Shown here: piece by piece, positions 1-11,590 of the stretch | Layout of the letters: each line of letters begins with the position of its first letter | Numbering within the stretch: the stretch's first letter is position 1 | Origin: Rana temporaria | Taxonomy: Eukaryota; Chordata; Amphibia; Anura; Ranidae | DNA: 64,000 nt | NCBI RefSeq assembly: GCF_905171775.1 | Contig: NC_053494.1 | Location: 200,588,498-200,652,497 of the forward strand | Direction: 5' to 3' | Program-made: the position numbers and the translations under genes | Notes under the pieces: model-generated | What the model was told of the DNA's origin: nothing | What the model saw: the letters and a program-made list of their open reading frames with translations, nothing else | The model's database searches: none

Positions 1-330
1 TTCTCCTTCCGCGTCCCTCGATGTCTTCTCCCGCCTTGGTGATGCTTCAGCCAATCAGGTTACCGAACCAGAATCTGCTGAGACGGCCGTCGGTCTTATC
101 CAAGGAACGCACCTCCCGTACGTTCCAAGGATAAGCTTCCGGGAGACGAGGGCTGTACTCGGAAAGCCTATCAGAGCCTCTCGCTCTGATCGGCACTTCC
201 GCACAGCCAACCAGCTGCCGTTATTCAGGTGGTCGGCGCTCAAGGTCCGGTCCCGCCATCTGAATAGACCAGCGGCAGCTGGAAACAATAACATACATTC
301 ATGCAATGCATGAATGTATGTTATTTTGGT
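1..330. repeat. Palindrome-rich start of window, likely fold-back element end
   Basis: Holds a perfect 15-bp stem (95-109 with 121-135, 11-nt loop) and a perfect 39-nt odd palindrome (287-325, centre at 306). Both arms of the latter read AATAACATACATTCATGCA or its complement. This is typical of the interior of a fold-back DNA element whose left part is outside the window. Confidence 0.55.
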
Positions 331-1831
331 GGCGCTGCAGAGCCAGAGGGGGCGGCGCTCCAGCGCCCTCTATGGACGAACCGCCACTGGACTCAAGTAG
401 GGGAGCCAGGCAGGTAGCATTTTTAGAAATGGCATTTGCCGCTTCTGTATTGCAGTCAGTTACAATTAAGGACCATTGTAATGAGAAACTTGTTCATTGC
501 TGACACTTTTTTTTTTTTTTTTTCTGTAAATGCTAATTACCATGTCATGGCGATCCTCTTGCTTCCGTTTTTGGAGCTGTTGACTTGGAACAAATAGATG
601 AGGGGTTCTGTTGTTGTTGTTTTTTTTTTTTTTTTTTTTCTCTTCTTCTCCACTTTTTCTTTAATAACTTCTAAAACCCATTCAGTTATACAAAGTTCAT
701 AAAAATATGTTCTGATGTTTAACCAGCTCTTTTAATCTGCAGGATTGCACTGGGCCAGGTGCTAAAGTATATTGGCATTTTAGCCAGGCAATTGGCATTT
801 TCATTTTGGAGTTTGTTTTAACTTCATAAACGTATTTGCATAGAAATGCAAGTGTCGCTTTTTGAGTTTGGGATCCTCGGGATCTGAATGGAAGGCTGGA
901 GGTGTGGGGGGTGGGTTTATTAAAATTCTATATTAATCATAATAATTTTTTTTTAAAAAAAATATTTTATTGTTGTTATAATAAAAAATATATTAATTAT
1001 ATAAGCATAATAAAAAAATCTGAGTATTTAGTTTTATTAAAAATAATATATTTTTAATACAGATACATTATTATTTTAGTATTAAAAATAAAATTATGAC
1101 TTTAATTATATTTAAAAAAATAAATAAAATGTAATTATTTTAAAAATAATGAAATGTATTAATAAAAAAATAGTTATTTAGAAAAAAGTTTATTATCTTA
1201 AATGTGGGGGAGGGGGTGTGGCGCTCTAATGAAGAAGCATTTTAAACTGCCCTAAGATCTCATTATATGGGATGATTGACAGAGAATTATTTTTCTGGAT
1301 GTGCTAGAATCTTTAGATTGCTAGCTCTGGTGCCGAAAACGGCGTGAGGCTCGTTTATCGGCACGGGAGTCGCACTCTTCCATGAATACGAGCTTTGTGT
1401 GGGTTTTTTTTTTTTTTTTTTGTAAACGATCCGCCTTCCAAAGTTCTCCCAGATGTAGCCTTTGACCTCCCTGCACCCCCCCGCCCCTACTTTTTCCCCT
1501 TCCCCGACCGCATTCTTGGCCTTTTGTTCCCCCTTCCACTTTGCTGGGATTGTGTGCCCCCGGGGCGCAAATATTCCTCTTCCTTTCAGTGCGCTGAAAG
1601 AAACCAGGACCCGTCCTGACAAAGACTACAGCAACCTGCAGACTCCGACCTGAAACTCTGCAGCCCTCCGAGGAGTGATCTGAGGACAGCCGGGGAGGGA
1701 GGCTTCCTATGGGGCCGCACGATGGTTTTCTCAACTTTTGCAGAGTGTTCGGAAATGAAAGGCTGGTCCTGATCTGTAAACGGGTCGGAGAAGTTCACCT
1801 CCCTGGATTTAAGGAAGAACTCTGAGATTGG
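331..1831. other. Unassigned sequence with T runs, an AT-rich tract and a GC-richer block
   Basis: Poly-T runs lie at 506-523 and about 618-640. A strongly AT-rich tract lies at about 940-1200. A more GC-rich block at about 1470-1720 has CT-rich sequence followed by apparently unique DNA. That block could be a promoter or 5' non-coding exon of the connexin gene, but I see no strong donor there. No coding region is supported. Confidence 0.3.
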
Positions 1832-2865
1832 GGCTGGGTTCACACTGATATGATCCTACTTTGCCCTGCTACATCTGTCCTACTTCCATCCAACTTGTAT
1901 GAACAACTTTGAGATAGCCTGACTTGTCCTTTGACCAATCAAAACAATCCCAATGTGATATAAATTCCTTTTACTGCTCCTTAATCACCATGTTGGATGC
2001 CACAAATCGGATGGTTAGGAAAAGGATCCTACTTTGATCCAAATTCAATAGGCTGAAGTAGGTCGAATGTCGGACCAAAGTAGTGCCGGGAGCATTTTCG
2101 AAGTCGTACCGACTTGTGTCAGACCAGTTAACCACTTCCTTACTGGGCACTTAAACCCCCCCTCCTGCATAGACCAGTTTTCAGCGATGACGCACTTTGA
2201 ATGACAATTGCGCGGTCATTGTACACAATTTTTTTGTAGTATTTAACCACCTCTGGGGTTTTTATTTTTTGCTAAACAAAAAAACCATGGAGATTTTTTG
2301 GGGGAAAAAAAGTTGTTATAAAATTTTGCAAATGGGTAATTTTTTTTTCTCCTTCATTGATATGCACTGGTGGGCACAGATAAGGTGGCAATGATGGGTG
2401 GTCACTGGTAGGCAGCGCTGTTGTGCATTGGCAGGTAGCACAAATGAGCATTGGGACCGATGTCCCTCTGACAGCCGCCGGTGATCGGCTGTTTTTTTTT
2501 TTTTTTTTTTTTTAGCCGATTACCGGCTCTGTTTACATCACATGATCAGCTGTCATTGGCTGACAGCTGATCACGTGGTCGGAATCAACCCCTTACTCTG
2601 ATCAGCTGAGTCTCACCAACTCGCTGATCAGAGCACGCCGCACGCGCCCTGCAGGGGGCGCGCAGGCCACTCGAGCACGGGAGGACATCCTAGGACGCCC
2701 TCCCGGCAATTCAGATCTGCGCTATAGCTGAAAGACGGCTACAGCACAGACCTGAAGTGGTTAAGAGGCTCTCGTAGGGAAACCTTGGGTTTTTTGTTTT
2801 TTCACACGTCATGTGACATGAGCTCCCAATGTCGGAGCATTGGTCATACCAGTGTGAACCCGGCC
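1832..2865. mobile_element. Fold-back element with 'GGGTTCACACTG' ends, carrying a nested TTAA element
   Basis: The left end reads GGCTGGGTTCACACTG and the right end is its near complement (CAGTGTGAACCCGGCC at 2850-2865). The interior is interrupted at 2132-2760 by another element. No clear outer target duplication was identified. Confidence 0.5.
2132..2760. mobile_element. TTAA-flanked 'CCACTT...AAGTGG' repeat, 629 bp, nested
   Basis: Flanked by TTAA at 2128-2131 and 2761-2764, with terminal CCACTTCCTTAC and GACCTGAAGTGG as inverted ends. Contains a T run (2491-2513) and a GC-rich palindromic centre around 2560-2660. Same family as the copies at 17312, 38484, 49676 and 57161. No coding capacity. 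Confidence 0.65.
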
Positions 2866-3284
2866 TGATGGGAGGATGGTTTTAGACATAATGCGAACCT
2901 GTGGTGGTTAAAGTAGGAGCTTCATTTTGTGGAGGTGAGCTTTTTCCGTTGATCCTAGAGGTGTTTGAAATTAATCGATGCATGTGACCGGGAAAATAGA
3001 TGTCGGGTGACGTCATCCCGATTTTTGCCCTGCCCTTCCTGAAAGAAGCCGCTTCTCTACAGGAAAGGCATCAGGGACAGACTGATATTCTGCAAAAGGT
3101 GCAGGGATTGGACTGCTGAGGACTGGGGGTAAAGTCATTTTCTCTGAACCCCCTTTCTGATTGGGGGGGGGGGAAGCTTGTCTGGAGAAGAAAAGGTGAG
3201 CGCTACCATCAGTCCTGTGTTATTCCAACAGTAAAGCGTCCTGAGACCGTTCATGTGTGGGGTTTCTTCTAAGCCAAGGGCGTG
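2866..3284. other. Unassigned sequence
   Basis: No open frame or repeat end recognised. It includes a donor-like AAAAGGTGAGC near 3192-3202 and a G run at 3162-3171. It might hold a non-coding exon, but nothing firm supports that. Confidence 0.25.
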
Positions 3285-3725
3285 GGGTCACTCACAATTC
3301 TGCCCAAGAACACAGCCATGATGAATAAAGAATGGTACAAAAACATCCTCCGAGAGCAACTTCTCCCAACCATCCAAAAACAGTGGTGAGGAACAATGCC
3401 TTTTCCAGCATGAGGGAGCACCTTGCCATAAGGCCAAAGTGAAAACAAAGTGGTTTGGGGAACAAAACATCAAATGTTGGGTCCATGGCCATGAAACTCC
3501 CCAGACCTTAATCTCATTGAGAAGTTGTGGTCAATCCTCAAGAGGCAGGTGATCAAAAAAACTCCCAAGCTTTGATTATGCAGTCAGGATGTGGCCCAGA
3601 ATTCGGACAGCATGCCAGGGAAATTTGCTGAGGCCTTTGGAAAAAGGGGTCAACACTGCAAATTTTGCATAAACTTTCGGTAATTGATAATAAAAACTTT
3701 TGACACTTACAAAATGCTTGCAATT
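3285..3725 (+). pseudogene. Degenerate Tc1-type transposase 3' part with terminal region
   Basis: Read on the + strand with frameshifts and stops, the sequence near 3485-3530 encodes a relic of the Tc1 signature WP-x-NSPDLNxIEKLWSILK, the end of the DDE domain. Around 3690 'ATAAAAACTTTTGACACTTA' resembles a Tc1 subterminal end. It is a short dead fragment with no intact frame. Confidence 0.6.
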
Positions 3726-4753
3726 ATTCTTCAGTATATCATGTACAAAAATCTAAACACTGAAGCGGCAGCCTTTGTGAAAATTAATATTTGTATCATT
3801 GGCCATGGCTGTACATCTCTTCTGCAAGAAACTTTGTTTTCAAAAAAAGCATGCTATAGTTTCACTTTAAATTTGTACACTTGAACAGCCAGTCGGAAAA
3901 GCAAATACAGGAAAGTCCTTCAGAGACGATGACCCCTCCCGGCTCCTTATTGTTATCAGCTGTTTGGGAGATAAGGGACTCATGTGATTGCAATAAAGGA
4001 CATGAAGTGCAGCTTCTGTTTGATGGCTGCTGGCCGACACATGTAAGGAGGGTGGTGGTTCCTGTCTTTCATGTAAACACCTGAGGGGGGGGGGGGGGTT
4101 GACTTTGGCTTTCATATGGATATTGCAGGATGGGATAAACTTCCTGGAAGCAAACAATGCTTTCAGGCAGGTGAGAATTGCATGTTAATGAGTTGGCGGC
4201 GTGCCGTTCACAGGTGGTCAGCAAGTATTTGTGCTGATGGAGGTGTAATGGGGGGGGGCGTGCCACTTATGACTATTGGTCAGGCTTGTCATTGTCAGGC
4301 TAATTGGGGCCCATTTGGTATTAAATGTAAATCTTCCATTTGCTCTCCTCTGTTTACACTTCTTGCAGGGTAATTGGTGCAATGGCCAGCTTGGCCCAGG
4401 TGAGCTATTTAGAGTGATGGGAAGGCTGGGATTCTTCTGCCTAGACTCTGTAGACATCAGGTGATCCTTGATCAATTTGGTTGCCAGTCTTGTCTGGACA
4501 ACTTTTAAAAAGACCCGACTGATATCTTGGTGGTAGAACAGGTAAATGTTCCCGTAGATGCTGGCCCTTGCCTTAAGGTGACCGGTTGACCCGGTGGCAT
4601 ACATGAATTGGTGAGCGGCTCTGACCAATGAGAGAAGGGGGAGGGTTTCTACTTCTAGAGGGAACCGGTTACCTTCCCCTTTAAATATATATATATTTTT
4701 TTTATTAATGGGTTCATTCATTTTTTTGTTCTCTGTTGATCTGATGGTGTGCA
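3726..4753. other. Unassigned sequence
   Basis: No gene or bounded element recognised. It has G runs at 4084-4098 and 4251-4258 and a short TA run at about 4686-4697. The longest open frame on the - strand (4754-4218) has no recognisable motif and I treat it as chance. Confidence 0.3.
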
Positions 4754-4761
4754 CCCTGAGT

Positions 4762-5303
4762 CAGTGGCGTATCTAGGGTATGGCAGCCATGGCAAGTGCC
4801 ATGGGCGCCATATGAAGGAGGCGCTTTTGAGTGGCTGGGCAGAAAGGCACTTACCAGGGTCCGAGGATCTCTTCTTCTTCCCTCATCCCAAGCATAGGCA
4901 GGATCTCCATTTCAGCACCTTTGCTAATAGACAATGGCAGCGCTATCCCTGCAGCATTCAGCCACAGCCCTCCCCTGTTCTCCCATTCCATCTGGTCCGA
5001 TTGGCAGCGCACAAAGGAGGAACATCAGTTTCTCCCTCTCCTCTGTTAAAACTTTCATCACTTCCAGTATTGGTTCTGCATTTACCTGGCCTTGGAGGGA
5101 TCAGGGGTCTAATAAACCCCAGATTTCTCCATAAAGAGGATATGTCACTACCCAAGGTATCACAATGGATGATAAATATCACTAGTTTTGTTAGCCGTTT
5201 TTTTTTTTTTTTAAGGTTATCTGAAAGATGGGTTTCAAATGTTTTGACAGGGGCGCAGTTTTAGTGCTTGCCATAGGCGCTATTTTCACTAGATACGCCT
5301 CTG
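4762..5303. mobile_element. hAT-type non-autonomous fold-back element, 542 bp
   Basis: Inverted ends CAGTGGCGTATCTAG and CTAGATACGCCTCTG. The flanks carry a near-perfect 8-bp duplication (CCCTGAGT at 4754-4761, CCCTGACT at 5304-5311). Internal GGCGCC-rich arms (around 4785-4815 and 5250-5280) pair. The 8-bp duplication and CAG start point to hAT. The open frames inside have no recognisable protein similarity. Confidence 0.7.
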
Positions 5304-5678
5304 CCCTGACTGTCTCTAGAAATCGTTTTTTTTTTTTTTTTTTTCCCTTCATTCTATACAAGCTTTACATAGAAACGCACCCACCCCCACTTCTGCTTAA
5401 ATTTGCAATGTGCGTTTTCTCTACTTCCAAGCTTCCCTTAAATGGTGGCGACGTAGCCCCCGGTTGCACAGATGCCCCCTAGAAAGGCACCATCATAGTT
5501 TCCTTCAGGGAAATCCCATACCTAAAGTGAGATCTCACAGTATTTTTATACTGCGCATGAGCGAAATTAAGTGCATGATGTCATGCTCCTCATTTTGCGC
5601 ATGTCCCGTAAATAATTACATTGGTGTGGGGGGAGGGGGAATAAAAGCTTCTATTAGATCCTGTGCTTTTGTATGGTG

Positions 5679-5729
5679 CATGCGTACAATGAAGCACATG
5701 ACGTCATGTGCTTCATTTGTACGCATGCT
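5679..5729. repeat. 51-nt near-perfect palindrome centred on TGACGTCA
   Basis: Left arm GCATGCGTACAATGAAGCAC and its complement are joined at an ATGACGTCAT centre, with one extra T in the right arm. It contains a consensus CRE octamer. It lies just left of the hAT element at 5750. Whether it is functional or the relic of a fold-back cannot be told from sequence. Confidence 0.7.
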
Positions 5730-5749
5730 CCGCCTACATCTTTAAAAAG

Positions 5750-6131
5750 TAGGGTTGTCCCGATACCACTTTTTTGAGACCGGGTACAAGTACTGAAACT
5801 TCTTTTTTTTTTTTTTTTTTTTTTTTTTATTTCCCCCAAGTACTCGATGATACCGAGCGACACGGGGGGGGGGGGGCGAGAAGAGCGACGGGGGGGTGGG
5901 GTGGGAGAGAAGAGCGACACGGACAAGGGGGGGAGAGAAGAGCGGCACGGGGGGGGGGGGAGAGAGAAGAGCGGCACTGATGGGGGGGAGGAAAGACTGC
6001 ACGGAGCAGAAGACTTGCAACTCCCCTGACTGCCCAGGTATTGGCTGAGGCATCGGAGCATTTCCCCCCAAGTACAAGTACTCGGGGAAATGCTCGGTAT
6101 CGGTACCGATACTAGTATCGGGACATCCCTA
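5750..6131. mobile_element. hAT-type fold-back element, 382 bp, with perfect 8-bp target duplication
   Basis: Ends are TAGGGTTGTCCCGATACC and a right-end complement GGTATC...GGGACATCCCTA. Flanks are TTAAAAAG at 5742-5749 and 6132-6139, identical. The interior is a long T run (5803-5828) and G-rich simple sequence. The open frames here come from that simple sequence. Confidence 0.85.
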
Positions 6132-6139
6132 TTAAAAAG

Positions 6140-7148
6140 GTAGCGTGGGACTTGGGCAGGACTGAAGTTCTGTTATAAAAACCTGCAAGTAGGCAGGTGT
6201 TTATGGCAGAAGAGACAGACTCTCTTCTGCCCTAAAATGCTCCTACCTGCCTGCCTTCTCCTCTGGCACTGCCTGAGCATATGCGGGTGTAACGACGTGC
6301 CCTGCCGACCAATGAAGAGTCCCAAAGACTGGCGGAAGAAGATGCCGGATCAGGACTGTTGGACAAGTGAGAGTGGAGACTTTAGTTCCAATTGAAAGCT
6401 GAGCTCCACCCAAAAGGTTGCGAACCAGCGGAGGTTTCCCTTTTGGGTGGAGCTCGGCTTTAAATTGGAACTAAAGTCTCCGCTCTCACTTGTCCAACAG
6501 TCCTGAACCGGCATCTTCTTCCACCATAGGAGGATGAAGAAACGGGTACCTGGGTTTGAGGTGCACCAGCTTTCACTCAACAGGACAAATGGTGTGTGAA
6601 TCTTCCTAATGGGGACACAGACTGCAATTAAAACCGACAGGTGATCTAATCCCTCTCCACACTGTCCAAAACTAAAAAAAGTGATGCCTTTTAGTTATAC
6701 TTCAAATTTTGTAATTTACCCCCTTAACCCCGTCAGGATATGAGAAGTTTTACGTGACACGTTTGTGCAGACTTTTTTCTTGGTCTGGTCTTTGTTGTTT
6801 GACTTCCCAGAATCCTTTTGTGTCACAGGCTAGAAGGTGTTAATTCCTAGCAGGTGGTCAAAACCGCAGTGCCATGAAACCTTTGTGACCCCCCCCCCCC
6901 CAGACTTGTAATTTAATAGGGGTCCCGATAGCAGTAAATGTTAAACCTCTCAGCGTTCTCTCACCCAGTGTCCGGTCTGTAGACGAAGAGCTTTAAATCT
7001 GGTTGTAAAATGCTCATTAGTGCTTTTCAATTGAATTTCACATAGTCATGACTTCAAAGCCATATTGGTGTTCCAGGCTTGTAAATTGGTAACTTGTTCG
7101 GATTTCATAAAGGAAATGTGACCTGAGAAAAGAGTGGTCTGTTCAATG
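6140..7148. other. Unassigned sequence containing one long hairpin (listed separately)
   Basis: Apart from the inverted repeat at 6330-6527 and a C run at 6890-6901, nothing recognisable. Confidence 0.3.
6330..6527. repeat. Long hairpin, arms about 90 bp
   Basis: The segment from GGAAGAAGATGCCGG to CTGAGCTCCACCCAAAAGG is repeated in inverse to about 6527 (CCGGCATCTTCTTCC), with few mismatches and a short loop near 6415-6440. The inner arms contain a frog TTAA-element-like end (GAGCTCCACCC), so it may be a compact element inserted into a pre-existing sequence. Confidence 0.7.
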
Positions 7149-7156
7149 CCTTAGAT

Positions 7157-7511
7157 CAGGGGTCTCCAAACTTCCTAAATGGGGGGGGGGGGGGCAGTTT
7201 ACTGTCCCTTGGACTTTAGGAGAGCTGGACTATGTCTATTAGGAGTAGAAAAGGTGTCAATGGGAATATGAGCAGTAGCCCATCTTTGGTGTCATTGGGA
7301 AGAGTTGGGCCCAATTGTTGTCATTGGGAAGAATTGGGCCCCACCGTTGGGCCCAATTGTCAATGGGAGGAATTGTACCCCATCTTTGGTGTTATTGTGG
7401 GGGATTTATGCTCCATTGTTGGTATCAGTAGGTGAAAAAGTGCCCCCAGGGCTGGATAAAGGCAAGCAAAAGACTGCATCTGGCCCCTGGGTCACAGTTT
7501 GGAGACATCTG
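7157..7511. mobile_element. hAT-type element, 355 bp, with perfect 8-bp target duplication
   Basis: Ends CAGGGGTCTCCAAACT and AGTTTGGAGACATCTG. Flanks CCTTAGAT at 7149-7156 and 7512-7519 are identical. The interior has degenerate tandem ATTGGGAAGAATTGGGCCC-like units. Resembles a hAT family widespread in amphibians. Confidence 0.85.
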
Positions 7512-7519
7512 CCTTAGAT

Positions 7520-7962
7520 GACCAGTCCATGGTGGCCAGTTACACTCTGAAGCATTGCAACTCAACTCCAGCAGATCTAAAAGCTCTATATTCATTAAAG
7601 TGTTACTAAACCCACAACAGTAAAATCGGTAAAGCGTGCTTGATATACTCGCTGTGGATCCTAAGGGGTTAATTCTCTGCTTTGTGTGGGGGACCTTAAT
7701 GATTGCACAATATTATCAGAGTTTTGTGACATGGCCCCTAGTGTCTGTCCTTCATCTGGTAACATAACCAAACGGTCGCTCTGTGCTCCTATGGAGCCTA
7801 GGATGTCGGCGATGAAGCGATCCCCGCTGAGCAAAGCAGAGCCGCACACGGACAGCCCCGTGTGAAAGGGCCCATATGGAGACCTGTCAAACAAAATTAG
7901 CTTGTTCTGCAATCGCAGGACTGATGCACACACCTGGCTGCTTTCTCACTGGCTTTGGTGCG
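7520..7962. other. Unassigned sequence
   Basis: Includes a short piece near 7600 (AAAGTGTTACTAAACCC) of a common frog TTAA-type repeat. Nothing else recognised. Confidence 0.3.
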
Positions 7963-7972
7963 ACGTAGGAGT

Positions 7973-8140
7973 AGGGTTACCACCTCATCCCTTTAAAACA
8001 GAACACATATGAATTACACAGGTTCTGAGGCTAATTTAATGCAGGTAAGGCACCAAATGAGTCTAATTACCACCTTAATTAGCCACAGAACCTGTGTAAT
8101 TCAGATGTGTTCTGTTTTAAAGGGATGAGGTGGCAACCCT
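7973..8140. mobile_element. 168-bp fold-back element with perfect 10-bp target duplication
   Basis: Nearly a complete palindrome: AGGGTTACCACCTCATCCC pairs with the right end ...GATGAGGTGGCAACCCT, and the arms continue through TTTAAAACAGAACACAT. ACGTAGGAGT flanks both sides (7963-7972, 8141-8150). A 10-bp duplication fits Mutator-like elements (8-11 bp) better than hAT or Harbinger. No coding capacity. Confidence 0.8.
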
Positions 8141-8150
8141 ACGTAGGAGT

Positions 8151-9185
8151 GGCGGGGCCTGTACAATAGTGACTCTTGGGTCTAACAGAATGTGTCGGGA
8201 ACAGTTTATGGGAATACACCTCATGTTCATTCTCTAACCAGTTTAACCAGGTGCCATGTCCTGGCACGCCGGGGGAGGTAAAAGCGTAACGCTGTGTGAT
8301 GTATGGAGAACCTGTGGCTGTTTAATGCAATCTGATCCCTGCCGGGGTCTTTTGTCACCTTTCGCACACATTCGGCAACTGAATTTTTAAAGAGGCTTGA
8401 CATGCATAGAGGGCCCCTGACATTGTAGACAGATCAGGAATCATCTTGCTGGCTTGGCCAGTATTTGGGGGCCCAGTTTTGTCACTCGGGCCTAGTAGTA
8501 GTAGTGGGGCCTGAAATAATGGCGCTTAAGTTTATACATGAACTTAAAACACAACATTGTAGTTGCCTCTGACAACCAAATGTTTCTTTACTCAAAATGT
8601 TTTTACGCAATAACATTCTTCATGGCTTTTTTTATTTACCTCAGCGGGGAACTTTTCTGTAATTTTGTTTTAATTTTACTTGGCATTCTAAGGTAAAATT
8701 GTGTGGTTTGCCTATCTAGTAATGTAGTGAACTTCACTGGTGTACAAAGCCAAGTGCCAATATTGTGAGCAGTGTCTGTCTGACATCAATGGGATGGAAA
8801 ACCTGTGCTGATAAACCTGGTTCTGCATGAGTACACTATAGTCTGCCTCATGTGAATGAAGGCCCCTTTGTGCTTTACAACAACCTAATAGGCTGAGCGC
8901 CCATGCACGCTGTCTTGTGGCAAAGTACAATAAGGCCATGCACGGATTTCAAAATTGAGAGCAGCAACTGTGTCTATGTAGCTGCTACATCCCAACTGGC
9001 ATCGGTGCGACTGCCTGCATGGAACACCTGTTCATCCATGTGCTGGTAAACCTGGCCCTGCATGGGCATACGCTATGTGCATTTGACCATGCTTTACCAC
9101 AATGCAGAAACACGTTGGTTAGGAACTGCAGTCTATTCACATAATTTGTAATAAAAACATCTTTGCCATTCAGAAGCTTCCCTTC

Positions 9186-9188
<3 letters not shown>
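8151..9188. other. Unassigned, apparently low-repeat sequence
   Basis: No bounded element, simple repeat or credible coding frame seen. Could be unique intron or 5' flank. Confidence 0.3.

Positions 9189-9232
<44 letters not shown>
9189..9232. repeat. (TG)n microsatellite
   Basis: About 22 uninterrupted TG units. Confidence 0.95.
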
Positions 9233-9237
<5 letters not shown>

Positions 9238-10750
9238 ATCCTTTACTTGCCAAATTTTCTGCAGAAATCTCTCTCCACTGAGTCTGGCTGCAACCATTTT
9301 GACTGTGGGCAGCTTCAGCTGCCGTCTGTTCACTTCCTGGGTTTACAGAGGCAAGCCTCAGCTCTCATTGGCCTTCTTATGACTCATCTCCCTCCTCCCT
9401 TTCTGGAGAGAGAGAGCTGTGCATGATATTATAAGCCTGTGCTTATCGCCAAACGAACAGGGTGTGGGCTGCGTAAGGTATTTTATTGGCAGAAAAAAAA
9501 ATGTTTACAATCCAAAGATAAAACAAGGGCAGAATATTTTAATAGATGGAGAGTCGGGGGGGGGGGGAATTAATGAAGGTCCTCTAATTTTGAATTGCAC
9601 CCCTTGACACCTAGGCAGCTTAGCGTGACAAACAGGTGGGTTGGCCAGTTATCTCCCCTCTACAAGCAAACATGGCCGCCAAAGGGGCATGCAAAGCTTT
9701 ACTTTGTGGGCATGACAAATTTTAACTTTTGTCTTGGCATGTTTGACAGGCAGCACCGCCTGTCAGACTTGCCCATTAAGGTCAGTAGGGCCATGCTGCA
9801 AGGCTGTCGGTTACAGCTCAGTATGTCAATGCAAAATTTTTATTTTTTTGGGGGGGTGGGGATTTACATGTGCTAAACATATCTCTGTTGTCTCTTGGTC
9901 TGTAAGTGAATGGAAATCTCCCCAACAAGGCAAGGCTGAAGTTCCATCATTTCTCCTATCCATCGAAAAGGAAGAAAGTGGCGGGAGAACAAACTTTTTA
10001 GCCAAAGTGTTGCCTGTTACGTGCATAAACGTGTTGGGGTGCCATTCAAAAAGAAGGCAACCGCAACTCCGCAAGGCAGTGCAGCTCTAACACACAAGAT
10101 GGCACACTTTGTGGATTGTGGTACACCACCTTACCGAAGGCATTGCATGTCGGTTTTTGGAATTGCCAGCCACCCATTCATTTGAGCTATTGCGATGTAC
10201 AGTAATGCAATTCACCAGGGTCTAAATGTACCCAAAATGTCCAATAGTTTTACCTTTTTTATCTAATTTTCCACACTTGACTTGTAAAATTTCAGTTGGC
10301 TCCATTTTGTGCCTTTCCTAAAATGAAGGAAAGGGAACAAGTTGGGATTTGGGGGTGTCATGCCGCGTATGTTGGTTAGCAGACTGATGCTCCATAGAAG
10401 TCATGGTTTCCATTGCATGCACTGATGGCTCTAACAGACCCGACACAGCTGTACACGTGCTGGAATAAATGGCTCCATAGTTAGGATGTGAGCAGCACAG
10501 CTGCCAATGGTGAAATAATGGAGGGATTTGTATGAGTCTGCCCTTTGTCCTAGGTTGAAGAATAACCCCCCTTGTTTCAAGTCTATATACCTTCTCCGCT
10601 CGCCTCTTGCAGTATATTAGTGGGGCCTTTCTTTGTCCTTATTGAAATCTTCCCCATGACTACAAAGGTACTCGCTGAAAAGTGTTCTAGGTGCACCTAA
10701 TGCAAATTTTGGTACTGAATCTTCAGGCTGCACTTTGCCGAAAATGAAAA

Positions 10751-10752
<2 letters not shown>
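9233..10752. other. Unassigned sequence
   Basis: No element ends or genes recognised. G runs at 9556-9567 and 9849-9860. Open frames here are short and motif-free. Confidence 0.3.
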
Positions 10753-10839
<87 letters not shown>

Positions 10840-10884
10840 TTATATATATATATATATACATACATACATACATACATACATACA

Positions 10885-10914
<30 letters not shown>
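10753..10914. repeat. Compound microsatellite (GT)n(TA)n(CATA)n
   Basis: GT units to about 10837, TA units to about 10858, then about 14 CATA units. Long open frames on both strands here are simple-repeat artefacts. Confidence 0.95.
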
Positions 10915-10916
<2 letters not shown>

Positions 10917-10934
10917 CCACAAACTGGGAAAACG

Positions 10935-11255
10935 TATTGACTCGAGTATAAGTGTAGGGTGTCCATCTGCATGCCTCACTGTGTCCATGACTAGACTGAC
11001 GTTTAACATAGGAGCCTATGGAAGGGGTGCCCGGCTTTGAAAAAACGGTGCTCCCTGGCCGTAGGTCCCCCGGACAACAAACTGCACACTTGTAGAGGAA
11101 GAGTGGATCTACATGTGTGCCAAGATTGGGGTCCAGGGAACCTATAGCTGGCCAGGACCGGGTCTCCAAAGTCCGGGAGATCAGGCGGAAAAAGGTGACT
11201 CGAGTATAAGCCGAGGGGGGGGGCATTTTCAGCACAATAAAGTGCTGAAAAACTC
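10935..11255. mobile_element. Fragment of the 'ACTCGAGTATAAG' fold-back family
   Basis: Begins TTGACTCGAGTATAAG and near 11200 has GACTCGAGTATAAGCCGAGGG, then G-rich sequence and GCATTTTCAGC. The same motifs bound the fuller copy at 20942-21403. Target duplications not determined because microsatellites adjoin both sides. Confidence 0.5.
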
Positions 11256-11259
11256 GGCT

Positions 11260-11264
<5 letters not shown>

Positions 11265-11307
<43 letters not shown>
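11265..11307. repeat. (GT)n microsatellite
   Basis: About 21 GT units, followed by a T-rich stretch. Confidence 0.95.
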
Positions 11308-11310
<3 letters not shown>

Positions 11311-11482
11311 ATTTTCTTGACTTTTTTTTTTATTTTTTTATTTATACCATGAATATAAATTTGTCGGCTATTAGTGCAAGAAAAGCTCACTGAAAAATGC
11401 ATCCCTTTAAATTATATGTATGTCTTTACACTGGTGTGTTGTGCTTTCTTTGGTGTTAAAAATCTATTTTGCTACGATTTTT

Positions 11483-11483
<1 letters not shown>

Positions 11484-11525
<42 letters not shown>

Positions 11526-11590
11526 TTGTGTATGTATGTATATATTTGTGTGTATATGTATATGTATGTATGTATGTATGTATATGTATG
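11484..11590. repeat. Compound (GT)n / (TATG)n microsatellite
   Basis: GT units to about 11521, then imperfect TGTATATGTATG units to about 11590. Confidence 0.9.

Noticed and set aside
1470..1720. Connexin 5' non-coding exon or CpG-type promoter
   Set aside because: GC-richer and apparently unique, but no convincing splice donor or promoter element could be shown, so not listed as a gene feature.
4749..5264. A 171-residue open frame on the + strand
   Set aside because: Almost entirely inside a hAT non-autonomous element; no motif recognised.
10617..11009. Cys-Val and His-Thr repeat 'proteins' around the GT/CATA tracts
   Set aside because: Microsatellite translations. The same applies near 9190, 11270, 11490, 13890 and 15560.
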